From Trebonia sp963771985 (lineage in GTDB: Bacteria; Actinomycetota; Actinomycetes; Streptosporangiales; Streptosporangiaceae), in contig CAVYVO010000003.1 of assembly GCA_963771985.1 (NCBI GenBank), forward strand, positions 124,001 through 188,000: a stretch of 64,000 nt of DNA, in the 5' to 3' direction. Both the position numbers and the translations under genes were made by a program. Positions 34,200 to 42,409 of this stretch are shown in pieces (the stretch's first letter is position 1; every line of letters starts with the position of its first letter). Under the pieces are notes generated by a model. It made no database searches. It saw only the letters and a list, made by a program, of their open reading frames with translations, and had not been told where the DNA came from.

Positions 34200-35306
34200 T
34201 CAGGCCGCGCGGCGGACCTCGAGCCCGAGCCAGGCCCCGAGACCGGCGATCTCCTGATCGATCTCGGCGGCCATGCCGGGCGTGAACGGCACGTCCTGGT
34301 GGATCGCGTTGACCGCGAGCACGCCGCCCTTGCGGTCGGCCTTGGCGTCGACCTTGCCGACCAGCCGGTCGCCGAACAGCACCGGCAGCGCGAAGTAGCC
34401 CCACCGCCGGTTCGCGGCGGGCTTGTACATCTCCAGCTGGTACTCGAACTCGAAGAGTTCCTCCGCGCGGGTGCGGTCGTGCACGAGCCGGTCGAACGGC
34501 GAGAGCAGCGCCGCCCGGCCCTCGAACGGCTCGTCGAGGTACGACAGCTCGACCCGCCACTCGCCCCGGACGCCCTCGACGACCGCGGACTCGCCGGCCT
34601 CGCCGACGATGGCGGGCTCCATGGGCATCTCCGTGCCGCGCGGCCTCGCGATCCCGAGCGCGCGCAGCCGCCGCCAGTCCCGCTCCCGCGCGGCCTCTGC
34701 GGCGGGCATGACCGGGTCGTCCGGGTAAACCCGCTCGGCCAGGTCCCATAGCCGCTCGCGGCCCTTCCGCCCGGCGATCGCGACCTCCCCGCGCGAGACC
34801 ATGAACTCCAGCAGCCTGGTGACGTTCTTGTCGTTGGTCCAGCCGGTGGAGACCCAGGGCCGTTCGCACGTGCGGGGCAACTCCCGCGAGGGGAGCGGCC
34901 CCGCTTCCCTGAGCCGGGCGAGTATGTCGCGGCGGCACCGGTCGTTGGCGAGCACCCAGTCGCGGTTGAACTCCTGCCATTCCCTGAGCTCGCCGGTCCC
35001 GGGCCATTCGGCCATCTCCGCCCGGTACAGCGCGATGTCCTCAGCCGGGCGCAGGAAGGCCCGGAGCTCGATCAGCCGGTGATCGTCACCTGCCGCGCGC
35101 AGGTCGCCGGGCGAGTACGACGAGCCGAGCCGGCTCCACGCGACGAGGTCGGCGCTCGGGGCGATCGCGCTGGTCGGATCCAGCTGGAGCAGGGTGAGCC
35201 GGCGCGCCATCGACAGCAGGTCGGCGGGCCGTTGCCGCTGGAGCAGTTGCGCGCGCACAGCCACCCGCCGCGCGTCTTGGCGGCTGAGGCGATGGACCTT
35301 GGCCAT
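34200..35306 (-). CDS. YcaQ/AlkX-type winged-helix DNA glycosylase-like protein
   Basis: The 368-aa protein has the HTH_42 (DUF1006) domain layout: RLTLLQLDPTSAIAPSADLVAWSRLG near the N terminus, LPSRELP, a GRERLWDLAERVYP stretch, and a C-terminal FDRLVHDRTRAEELFEFEYQLE region. The QLD stretch matches the catalytic QxD motif described for family members that unhook DNA interstrand crosslinks. A DNA-repair role is therefore likely but not proven for this branch. The ATG at 35306 fits the family. A duplicated 16-bp sequence (GGCCCGCGAGCGGTCA-like) lies just downstream at 34170-34202. Confidence 0.85.
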   Translation of the reverse strand: MAKVHRLSRQDARRVAVRAQLLQRQRPADLLSMARRLTLLQLDPTSAIAPSADLVAWSRLGSSYSPGDLRAAGDDHRLIELRAFLRPAEDIALYRAEMAEWPGTGELREWQEFNRDWVLANDRCRRDILARLREAGPLPSRELPRTCERPWVSTGWTNDKNVTRLLEFMVSRGEVAIAGRKGRERLWDLAERVYPDDPVMPAAEAARERDWRRLRALGIARPRGTEMPMEPAIVGEAGESAVVEGVRGEWRVELSYLDEPFEGRAALLSPFDRLVHDRTRAEELFEFEYQLEMYKPAANRRWGYFALPVLFGDRLVGKVDAKADRKGGVLAVNAIHQDVPFTPGMAAEIDQEIAGLGAWLGLEVRRAA

Positions 35307-35377
35307 GCCCAGAGCCTAGGCTCGAAAGCAGGGCTCATTCAAAGCAGGGTTCATCCAACGCAGGCAGGGACATCCGC

Positions 35378-36166
35378 ATGACCGTAATCGACGTCGGCAA
35401 GCGCGAGACAGAGGACTACGCCGAGGCGGAGGCGCGGCTGCGGCGGGAACTCGCGGCCGTGTACCGGCTTGTCGCGCACTTCAAGATGACCGACCTGATC
35501 TACAACCACATTTCCGTCCGGCTGCCGGGTCCTGAGCACCGGTTCCTGCTCAACCCGTACGGCCTGCTCTATGAGGAGATCACCGCCTCCAGCCTGGTCA
35601 TCGTCGGCCTGGACGGCGAACTGATCACCGACGGGCCGTGGCGGGTCAACCCGGCAGGCTTCGTGATCCACAGCGCGATCCACGAAAGCCGCGAGGACGC
35701 GCAGTGCGTGCTGCACACGCACAGCAAGGCCGGCTGCGCGGTCGCGGCGCAAGCCGGCGGCCTGCTCCCGCTCAACCAGATGTCCCTGGAGTTCTACAAC
35801 CGGGTCGCCTACCACGACTACGAGGGCATCGCGCTGTCCAACGCGGAGAAGAAGCGCCTGGTCGCTGACCTGGGCGGCAAGCCGGTCATGATCCTTCGCA
35901 ACCATGGCCTGCTCACGGTCGGGAAGACGCCAGGCCAGGCCTTCCTGCGGATGTTCTACCTGGAGCGTGCCTGTGCGATCCAGGTGGACGCGCTGGCCGG
36001 GGGAGCGCCGATCGTGACTCCGCCGCCGGAGGTGTGCGAGCGCACCGCGCGGCAGTTCGAGGGCGACCACAGCGGGGACGACTACGGGCTCGGCAGCACG
36101 CCGGACCTCGCCTGGGAGGCCATGCTGCGCCTGGTCGAGCGCGTCGCGCCGGACTACGCGAGCTGA
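35378..36166 (+). CDS. Class II aldolase/adducin family protein
   Basis: The 262-aa protein has the zinc and substrate motifs of the family: IYNHISVRLPG, HSAIHESREDAQCVLHTHS (HxH zinc ligands) and RNHGLLTVG. Members carry out retro-aldol cleavage or decarboxylation of hydroxy acids. The next gene starts at the stop and encodes a D-2-hydroxyacid dehydrogenase, so the pair probably degrades an unusual hydroxy acid; the actual substrate cannot be read from sequence. Confidence 0.88.
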   Translation: MTVIDVGKRETEDYAEAEARLRRELAAVYRLVAHFKMTDLIYNHISVRLPGPEHRFLLNPYGLLYEEITASSLVIVGLDGELITDGPWRVNPAGFVIHSAIHESREDAQCVLHTHSKAGCAVAAQAGGLLPLNQMSLEFYNRVAYHDYEGIALSNAEKKRLVADLGGKPVMILRNHGLLTVGKTPGQAFLRMFYLERACAIQVDALAGGAPIVTPPPEVCERTARQFEGDHSGDDYGLGSTPDLAWEAMLRLVERVAPDYAS

Positions 36167-37126
36167 GCGGCGCGAAGGTCGTCCTCGTCTCGCTGGCCGA
36201 GGACGAGAACGTGCTCCCGAAGTTCCGCGCCGCGCTCGGCGAGGGACTGGACGCCTGGGGAGCCGGCGCCGGCTTCGCGGCCGCGGTGCCGGCCGGCTCG
36301 GGCATCGCCGGGCTTGCCGTCGCGCCGCCGGTCCGGGTGACCGCGGCGCACGTCGCCGCGCTGCCGGACCTGCGGATCGTCGCGGCGGCGTCCGCCGGCT
36401 ACGACCACATCGACGTGGCCGCGGTCGCGGCGGCGGGCGCGTGCGTCACGCATACCCCCGGATACTGCGACGTCGAGGTCGCCGACCACGCGATCGCCAT
36501 GACGTGCGCCCTGCTGCGACGGCTGCACGCCGCGGACGTGATGGTCCGGGGCGGGGTCTGGTCCTCGCGCGCCGTGGGCGCCCGGCGGATCACCGGCTCG
36601 ACGATCGGAGTAGTCGGCCTTGGCCGCATCGGCGCGCTGACGGCGCAGCGCGCGACGGCGCTCGGCATGCGGGTCCTCGCGTGGGCGCCGCGCACTCCGG
36701 AAAACCAGATCCGCGCCCTCGGCGCCATCCCCTGCGAGCCCCTGGCGGCCCTGCTCGCCGTGAGCGATGTCGTGACCCTGCATCTCCCGCTCACCCCGGA
36801 GACGAAGGGGATCATCGACGCCGACGCGCTCGCGGCGATGCGCCCCGGCTCCTACCTGGTCAACTGCGGTCGCGGTGAGCTCGTGGATCATTACGCCCTG
36901 CGCGAGGCCCTGGACGGCGGCCACCTCGCGGGCGCGGCGCTCGACGTCCTCGAACGCGGAACCGCCGCCGGAAGACCACGTGGCGTTCGCCTTGCCGAAC
37001 ACGATCATCACGCCGCACCTGGCCTGGCTCTCGCCGGAATCCGAGTTCGCCTCCTACGAGATGGCCGCCCGCGCGATCGCCGACGTCCTGGCAGGTCGCC
37101 CGCCGCGGCACCCGGTCCGGCGCTGA
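36163..37126 (+). CDS. D-2-hydroxyacid dehydrogenase with a C-terminal frameshift
   Basis: The protein shows the family fold: SAGYDHIDVAAV, Rossmann GVVGLGRIGALTAQ, TLHLPLTPETKGIID and NCGRGELVDHYAL with the catalytic Arg. Near 36958 an extra base moves the family sequence to the next frame, where AEPPPEDHVAF carries the catalytic Glu and TPHLAWLSPES the catalytic His, ending at 37126. Read without correction, both would be lost. The start is uncertain: the likely coupled start at 36163 is CTG; the nearest in-frame ATG is 36034, deep inside the aldolase gene. It would oxidise or reduce 2-hydroxy acids with NAD(P). Confidence 0.78.
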
Positions 37127-37147
37127 CAGGTCCCAGCTGATTTCCGC

Positions 37148-37546
37148 TCAGGAGGTGAGCGTCGGCAGGTCGTGGCGGTCCGGGGTGACCCAGTGCTCCC
37201 GCGCCTCCGGGCTGCCGAGCAGTCCTGGCGAGTAGAAGTGGTCCAGCAAGCCGGGATCGAGCAGCCGCGGATTGCGCGCCAGGAACTCCTCGAACGTGCC
37301 GGCTGGCCAGCGCTGGCGGTGCACCGCCACGCACCGTACCCAGGATCTCGTGATCGTCTCATGGAACTTGGCCGCCTGGCCGTGCGCGGCCGCCATCTCC
37401 CGGATGGCCCCGGATACGGCTTCGGCTGCCTGGCCGGCGTCGTGTACGCCGAGATAGCGCCACGCGAGTTCCAGGTGCTGACGATGGCCGAAGCCCGCGC
37501 CGCGACCGAGGATCTCGTGCAGCACCCGCCGGTCTTCACCGTCCAC
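37148..37546 (-). CDS. Conserved actinobacterial protein of unknown function
   Basis: The 132-aa protein is soluble and mostly helical. FGHRQHLELAWRYLG and FHETITRSWVR recall a small actinobacterial family with conserved His, Trp and ETIT motifs, whose function is not known to me. A GTG start at 37546 is assumed. It converges with the dehydrogenase gene and is divergent from the Rieske oxygenase gene. Confidence 0.6.
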   Translation of the reverse strand: MDGEDRRVLHEILGRGAGFGHRQHLELAWRYLGVHDAGQAAEAVSGAIREMAAAHGQAAKFHETITRSWVRCVAVHRQRWPAGTFEEFLARNPRLLDPGLLDHFYSPGLLGSPEAREHWVTPDRHDLPTLTS

Positions 37547-37603
37547 GGTCCGAGCCTACCGGGTCGCCGGTGTTTATCCTCGTCCACTCAAATGACGACG
37601 GCG

Positions 37604-37638
37604 ATGTTGTTTGCTTGATAATTGACAACATTGTTTGC
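37604..37638. promoter_or_regulatory. AT-rich promoter with dyad and direct repeat before Rieske gene
   Basis: The inverted repeat ATGTTGT-N14-ACAACAT (37604-37610, 37625-37631) overlaps a direct repeat of TTGTTTGC (37607-37614 and 37631-37638). A consensus -35 TTGACA lies at 37622-37627. The low GC contrasts with the surroundings. It is a likely operator and promoter for the oxygenase; the regulator is not identifiable here. Confidence 0.5.
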
Positions 37639-37701
37639 ACGGTGAAAGCGTGAAAAAGGCTGGTCCGACGCCGAACCGGCCCTGTCATGCGGAGGTGCGG
37701 C

Positions 37702-39147
37702 GTGCTCAAGGCGGAAGACAACGAGATCCTGACCAGGGTGGGGCCCGGGACGCTGATGGGCGCGCTGCTGCGTCGTTACTGGACGCCGGCCTGCCTGACG
37801 GCCGAGATTCCCGAGCCGGGCGGCGCGCCGGCCCGGGTGCGGCTGCTGGGGGAGAACCTGGTCGCGTTCCGGGACACGCGGGGGCGGGTCGGGCTGGTGC
37901 AGGAGAACTGCCCGCACCGGGGCGCGTCGCTGTATTTCGGCCGCAACGAGGACGCGGCGATCCGCTGCGTCTACCACGGGTGGGCGTTCGACGCGGACGG
38001 CCGGTGCGTGGACATGCCGAGTGAGCCGGTCCCGTTCTGCGAGAAGGTGCGGATGCGGGCCTACCCGGTGCACGAGTCCGGCGGGATCGTGTGGACCTAT
38101 ATGGGCCCCCGGGAGACGATGACGCCCTTCAGGGACTTCGGCACCGACGGGCTCGACGCCGGCGAGTTCATGGCGACGAAGCAGCACTCGACCTGCAACT
38201 GGGTGCAGGCGATGGAGGGCAACATCGACACGGCCCACATCTCCCACCTGCACCAGTGGGACGGCATCGACGACATCCCTGACGACGGCTCGGACAAGCC
38301 CGGTTACCCGTCCAACGCCATGTCGTGGAAGTTCTGGCGGCATGACCGGGCGCCGCGGCTGGAGGTGGAGGACACCTGGTACGGGTACCGGTACGCAGGC
38401 ATCCGCACCACCCCCAACGGCCACACCCACGTGCGCATCACCGCCTATGCGGTGCCCTACTCGACGATGGTGGCGAGCATCCCGTTCAGCGTGGGCCACG
38501 GGATGTTCGTCCCGATCGACGACGAGAACTGCTGGCGCTACTTCACCGCCCCCAAGAACCGGAACCGGCTGAACCCCCGCAACCTCGGCGGCGCGAACCT
38601 GTTCTCCCTCGCCCCGTTCTCGACGCCGATATCGGCCTACACCGACGGCGTTGTCCCCCGCCGCTACACCGCCGAGAACGACTACCAGATGGACCGCGAG
38701 TCCCAGCGCAACGGGATCTTCAGCGGCGTCTCGGACTTCGTGAGCCAGGACCTGATGGTGACCGAGTCGATGGGCCCGGTCTACGACCGCACCCAGGAGC
38801 ACCTCGGCTCCACCGACAGGGCCATCAGCCGGATGCGCCACATCCTGATCTCGGCGGCCAAGGGCCTGGCCGAGGGCAACGAACCGCCAGCCGTGGCCGC
38901 GGACCTGGACTTCCGGTCCATCCGCGGTGCCGAGAAGATCCTCGAGCCCGACGAGGACTGGCGCTCCCTCGGCACCGACGACGACCCGGTCGTCCAGGAG
39001 GCCCTCGGCGTGGAGCGGAGCCACATGCCTGCCGGTCGAGACGGGCGGCGGCCGTTACGCGTTTCGTCGTTTCGATTGCCCCATCTGACTGACGCGGCCT
39101 GGGTGCCGGATAGACACTGTCTGACAGGCCTAGTCGCGGGGGGGCCG
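37702..39147 (+). CDS. Rieske non-heme iron oxygenase, large subunit type
   Basis: The protein has the Rieske cluster motif CPHRGASLYF ... CVYHGW and the mononuclear iron site GNIDTAHISHLH. It resembles phthalate 4,5-dioxygenase/vanillate demethylase-type oxygenases. GTG 37702 is preferred to ATG 37687 because GGAGGT (37691-37696) lies 5 nt before it and would otherwise be inside the gene. Family similarity ends near VERSHMPAGR (about 39048), but the frame has no stop before the signal peptide of the next protein at 39148, so the natural end is unclear and a stop may have been lost. The end given is the last base before that next start. Confidence 0.82.
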
Positions 39148-40908
39148 ATGAAGAACCGGTTGAACCGCTCTCGCAGTCAGACGCGCGGGAAGTGGCGCGC
39201 GCGCCGCCCACTGCGACTGGCGGCAGGGGCGGCCACTCTGGTCCTGCCGGTCGTGGTCGTGGTCGTGGCGAGCATGTCCGCGAGCGCCTCCCAGGCCAAC
39301 TCGACCGTCCAGCCCAGTGCCGCCTGCACCGCCGGGGCGGCGTGCACCAAGGGCGCCTGGCAGGTCCTGCCGTTCCCGTCGCCGGTGCGGTCCATGTATT
39401 CGGTGCTCATGTACAACGGCAAGGTCCTGCTGGTCGCCGGGTCGGGCAACGACCCGACCGAGTTCGCCGCGGGCGTCTTCATGTCGGCGGTCTTCGACCC
39501 GTCCAAGGACACCTTCCAGGTGATCCGGACGCCGGATGACTTCTTCCGCTCCGGGGAGGTGCAGCTGCCCGACGGGAAGGTGCTCGTCCTCGGCGGCAAC
39601 AAGGCCTACCCCGACGCGGCCGACAAGGAGAACTACGAAGGGCAGGACACCTCCTATCTCTTCAACCCGGCGACCGGCCGGTACCAGGAGGAGAACAACC
39701 TCAACGACGGTCACTGGGCCCCGTCGGCCACCGAGCTCGGCAACGGCGACGTGATCGCCTACGGCGGCCTGAGCGGCAACGGCGAGGGCAGCGTCACCAC
39801 CGAGTACTTCAAGTACAACCCGTCCAGCCCGACCGACGGCCAGTGGCTGCCGGCGAGCCAGATCAGCGAGAGCTACGAGGGCTGGGGCCTGTACCCGGCC
39901 ATGATCCTGACGAGCAGCGGCGAGCTGTTCTACACCGGCAGCCACGTGTTCGGCAATAACGAGACCCCGGTCGGGCCGGCGGGCACCCCGCGGGGCAAGG
40001 GCGGCGCCGGCTTCGTCGACATCCGCAACGTCCTGGACCCGGCCGTCACCACCCCGGTCACACCGGTCACCGGCCTGCAGGACACCCCGGGCGGACCGCC
40101 TGGGACGGACATGACCGACCAGTCGATGTCGGTGCTGCTGCCGCCGGCCCAGTCGCAGAAGGTGCTGCTGCTGGGCGGCGGGAACATCCTCTACACCAAG
40201 CCCGCCACCCGGCTCACCGACCTGATCGACCTTGCCTCGCCCGGTGCCCACTACACGCCGGGGCCGCTGATCCCGCGCGGCAAGCTGTCCAACGGCAAGC
40301 TCGAGCCCGCCTCCGAGGGCAAGATGTATGTCTCCACGGTGATCTTGCCGAACGGCCAGGTGCTCGAGACGGGCGGCGGCCTGATCGACCGCGAGGACCC
40401 GGTTTACGAGGCGTCGCTGTACAACCCGGGGACCGGCAAGTTCACCTCGGGGATGGCCACGGACCCGGTGCCGCGGACCTACCACTCGCAGTCGTTGCTG
40501 CTCCCGGACGGCCGGGTCATGTCGATCGGGAACAACCCCGGTAACGGCTCGTTCGACATGCGGATCTCGATCTACTCACCGCCCTACCTGTTCCACGGCG
40601 CCCGGCCGCGCATCACCAGCGTGGCGCACACGTACTGGACCTACGGCTCGACCCAGCAGATCACGGTGAACCAGAGGATCGTCTCCGCCGAGCTGATCCG
40701 CCCGGCCGCGGTAACCCGGTCCACCGACCCCAACCAGCGGTTCGTCGCGTTGCCGCTGACCGTTACTGGCAACCACATCGAGCTGTCCGTGACCAGCAAT
40801 GACAACGTCGCGCCGCCCGGCTGGTACATGCTGTTCGTCGTGAACGCCAACGGCGTCCCGTCAGTCGCCAGGTGGGTCCACGTCAGCGACGTCGCCGCCA
40901 ACCAATGA
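39148..40908 (+). CDS. Secreted galactose-oxidase/kelch (DUF1929) protein, cofactor residues altered
   Basis: An internal ATG at 39148 starts a classical signal peptide (basic KNRLNRSRSQTRGKWRARR, then a hydrophobic run of Leu and Val ending in ASA). The mature protein is a kelch propeller with a C-terminal DUF1929 domain (PPGWYMLFVVNANGVPSVARW). The Tyr-His pair PRTYHS is kept, but the Cys and Tyr of the copper-radical cofactor appear replaced (FFRSGEVQLPDG, HWAPSATELGNG) and the later copper His is Arg (AVTRSTDPNQR). It is therefore probably not an active copper oxidase. It shares one uninterrupted frame with the Rieske gene, but the export signal argues for separate translation. Confidence 0.8.
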   Translation: MKNRLNRSRSQTRGKWRARRPLRLAAGAATLVLPVVVVVVASMSASASQANSTVQPSAACTAGAACTKGAWQVLPFPSPVRSMYSVLMYNGKVLLVAGSGNDPTEFAAGVFMSAVFDPSKDTFQVIRTPDDFFRSGEVQLPDGKVLVLGGNKAYPDAADKENYEGQDTSYLFNPATGRYQEENNLNDGHWAPSATELGNGDVIAYGGLSGNGEGSVTTEYFKYNPSSPTDGQWLPASQISESYEGWGLYPAMILTSSGELFYTGSHVFGNNETPVGPAGTPRGKGGAGFVDIRNVLDPAVTTPVTPVTGLQDTPGGPPGTDMTDQSMSVLLPPAQSQKVLLLGGGNILYTKPATRLTDLIDLASPGAHYTPGPLIPRGKLSNGKLEPASEGKMYVSTVILPNGQVLETGGGLIDREDPVYEASLYNPGTGKFTSGMATDPVPRTYHSQSLLLPDGRVMSIGNNPGNGSFDMRISIYSPPYLFHGARPRITSVAHTYWTYGSTQQITVNQRIVSAELIRPAAVTRSTDPNQRFVALPLTVTGNHIELSVTSNDNVAPPGWYMLFVVNANGVPSVARWVHVSDVAANQ

Positions 40909-41038
40909 GAAGATCGCACGACGTCCCAGCGTCGGGCAGAAAAACGCTCCACGGGGGCGGATTCCACGCGAACGGCCGGGATTGTCTCACAATGCGGACT
41001 CTGTCTCGCGATCTGAGACGAAATCCCGCCGGCCGGGA

Positions 41039-41089
41039 GGCCGATTGCGCAATCGACCCGCTCTAGTGTGGTCGACTGCGCGATCGACC
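41039..41089. repeat. Nested-palindrome intergenic element, copy C
   Basis: 51-nt copy in the opposite orientation to copies A and B. Its left arm is GGCCGATTGCGCAATCGACC, a 20-nt sequence whose core CGATTGCGCAATCG is itself a perfect 14-bp palindrome. The right arm repeats it inverted with two substitutions, around an 11-nt loop containing CTAG. It lies 130 bp after the kelch gene stop and 112 bp before a truncated AhpD-like gene. Confidence 0.85.
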
Positions 41090-41201
41090 CGCCGCAGGTC
41101 CGGGCCGGCATAGTGCCCGAGCCCTCCACGAGCCGGGTCCGCTAAACGGCATTGGTTCTTGGCCAGCCTGCCGGCGCTGCCTGTGAGCGATCAGGCTAGC
41201 G

Positions 41202-41498
41202 TTGAACTTCATGACGCAGCGAATCCCGCTCGGCGAGACCGAACGGCGCATCTACCTGCTCAGCGCCTGGCGGGAGGCAGGCCTGTACACCGAGCAGGAG
41301 CGTGCCGCGCTGGCGCTCACCGACGCGATGACCCGGCTGTCCGAGACCCAGGACGTGCCCGACGTCGTTTACACGCAAGCGGCCGGCGCCTTCACCGCCG
41401 ACCAGTACCGCGCCGTCGCCTGGGCGATCACCGTCATCAACGCCTTCAACCGGCTCAGCGTCACCAGCCGCAAGCCACCGCCACCAGAACCGCGGTAA
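41202..41498 (+). CDS. N-terminally truncated AhpD/carboxymuconolactone decarboxylase-like protein
   Basis: The 98-aa frame matches only the C-terminal half of AhpD-like proteins (GETERRIYLLSAWREAGLYT, then ERAALALTDAMTRLSE and AWAITVINAFNRLSV). The catalytic CxxC helix that should precede GETE is absent, so it should have no peroxidase activity. Similarity begins almost at the start codon, with a nested-palindrome element 110 bp upstream. It is probably a gene remnant still in frame. ATG 41211 is an alternative start. A GNAT gene follows after 18 bp. Confidence 0.6.
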   Translation: MNFMTQRIPLGETERRIYLLSAWREAGLYTEQERAALALTDAMTRLSETQDVPDVVYTQAAGAFTADQYRAVAWAITVINAFNRLSVTSRKPPPPEPR

Positions 41499-41516
41499 CA
41501 AAAGGAACGGAAACGC

Positions 41517-42092
41517 ATGGCTCGGTCAAGGATATTGAGTTTCGCTGAGAAGCCCGTGCTGAGCGGGGACCTTGTGACGCTGAGGCCCGTGGCGGCCGCG
41601 GACGCGGCCGGGCTGTTCGCCATGGATGATGAGACGAGCCGGCTGACGGGGAGCCCCGGAAAGGAGGACGACCCCGACTGGACGCTGGAGAACCTGGAGC
41701 GGTGGTACGCGTCGCTGGCCCAGCATGACGACCGGATCGACCTGTCGATCATCGAGCGGGCAACCGGTGAGTGGGCCGGGGAGGTCGTGCTCAACGAGCT
41801 GAACGTCCGCAACGAGTCGTGCGGCTTCCGGATCGCGCTGCAGGGCCCGCGGTTCTACGGACGGGGGCTGGGGACAGAGGCGACCCGGCTGGTCATTGAC
41901 TACGCGTTCGGCATGGTGGGCCTGCACCGGATGGAGCTTCAGGTGTACGACTTCAACCCGCGGGCCCGGCACGTGTACGAAAGGGCCGGCTTCGTCCACG
42001 AGGGAACCATGCGCGACGCCCTGCGCTGGGACGGGAAGTGGGTCGACTGCCACCTCATGGGGATGCTCGCCAGCGACTGGAAGCCGGCCTAG
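41517..42092 (+). CDS. RimJ/RimL-type GNAT acetyltransferase
   Basis: The 191-aa protein has LVTLRPVAAADAAGLFAM at the start, the acetyl-CoA loop FYGRGLGTEATRLVIDYAF, and NPRARHVYERAGFVHEG near the C terminus, all typical of RimJ/RimL or SpeG-like N-acetyltransferases. The substrate is unknown. The ATG at 41517 gives the normal length. A large perfect hairpin follows at 42163. Confidence 0.9.
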   Translation: MARSRILSFAEKPVLSGDLVTLRPVAAADAAGLFAMDDETSRLTGSPGKEDDPDWTLENLERWYASLAQHDDRIDLSIIERATGEWAGEVVLNELNVRNESCGFRIALQGPRFYGRGLGTEATRLVIDYAFGMVGLHRMELQVYDFNPRARHVYERAGFVHEGTMRDALRWDGKWVDCHLMGMLASDWKPA

Positions 42093-42162
42093 GCGCCACG
42101 ACCCGCAGTGTCTCGCCGAACGGCGTCCCTGCCACGGCAATCCGTGCCCGACAGAGTCCTCT

Positions 42163-42205
42163 AGCTGTGTCCTTCGGGGCGTTATCCGCCCCGAAGGACA
42201 CAGCT
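42163..42205. terminator. Perfect 19-bp hairpin downstream of GNAT gene
   Basis: AGCTGTGTCCTTCGGGGCG (42163-42181) and its exact complement (42187-42205) flank a 5-nt loop TTATC. The stem is very stable and symmetrical but has no T-tract. It lies 70 bp past the acetyltransferase stop. A U-less terminator is the simplest reading; a protein-binding palindrome is possible. Confidence 0.6.
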
Positions 42206-42291
42206 AAGCCGGGTCGGGCGGCGGGAGGTTCGCCGCTGTGGCCTGCGTGACGGAGGGTGTCCGCGTCAAGGCCCGCAGCCGGGTGCCAGCA

Positions 42292-42342
42292 GGCCGATTG
42301 CGCGATCGACCACAATAGAGCGGGTCGATTGCGCAATCGGCC
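42292..42342. repeat. Nested-palindrome intergenic element, copy B
   Basis: 51-nt copy with arms GGCCGATTGCGCGATCGACC and the inverse of GGCCGATTGCGCAATCGACC around an 11-nt centre ACAATAGAGCG. It is the reverse complement of the 41039 copy with few changes. It lies between the acetyltransferase and the methyltransferase gene, 86 bp after the 42163 hairpin and 67 bp before the next start. Confidence 0.85.
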
Positions 42343-42409
42343 TCCCGGGCGTCGGCATACGCGCGCCCGGCAGAGGAGAAGCAGGGGAGAATAGGTCGAG
42401 GTAGTTCCC

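Noticed and set aside
37054..37587. Alternative 177-codon minus-strand frame over the small unknown gene
   Set aside because: It is Ser/Arg/Pro-rich and overlaps the dehydrogenase end; the 132-aa frame has family-like motifs.
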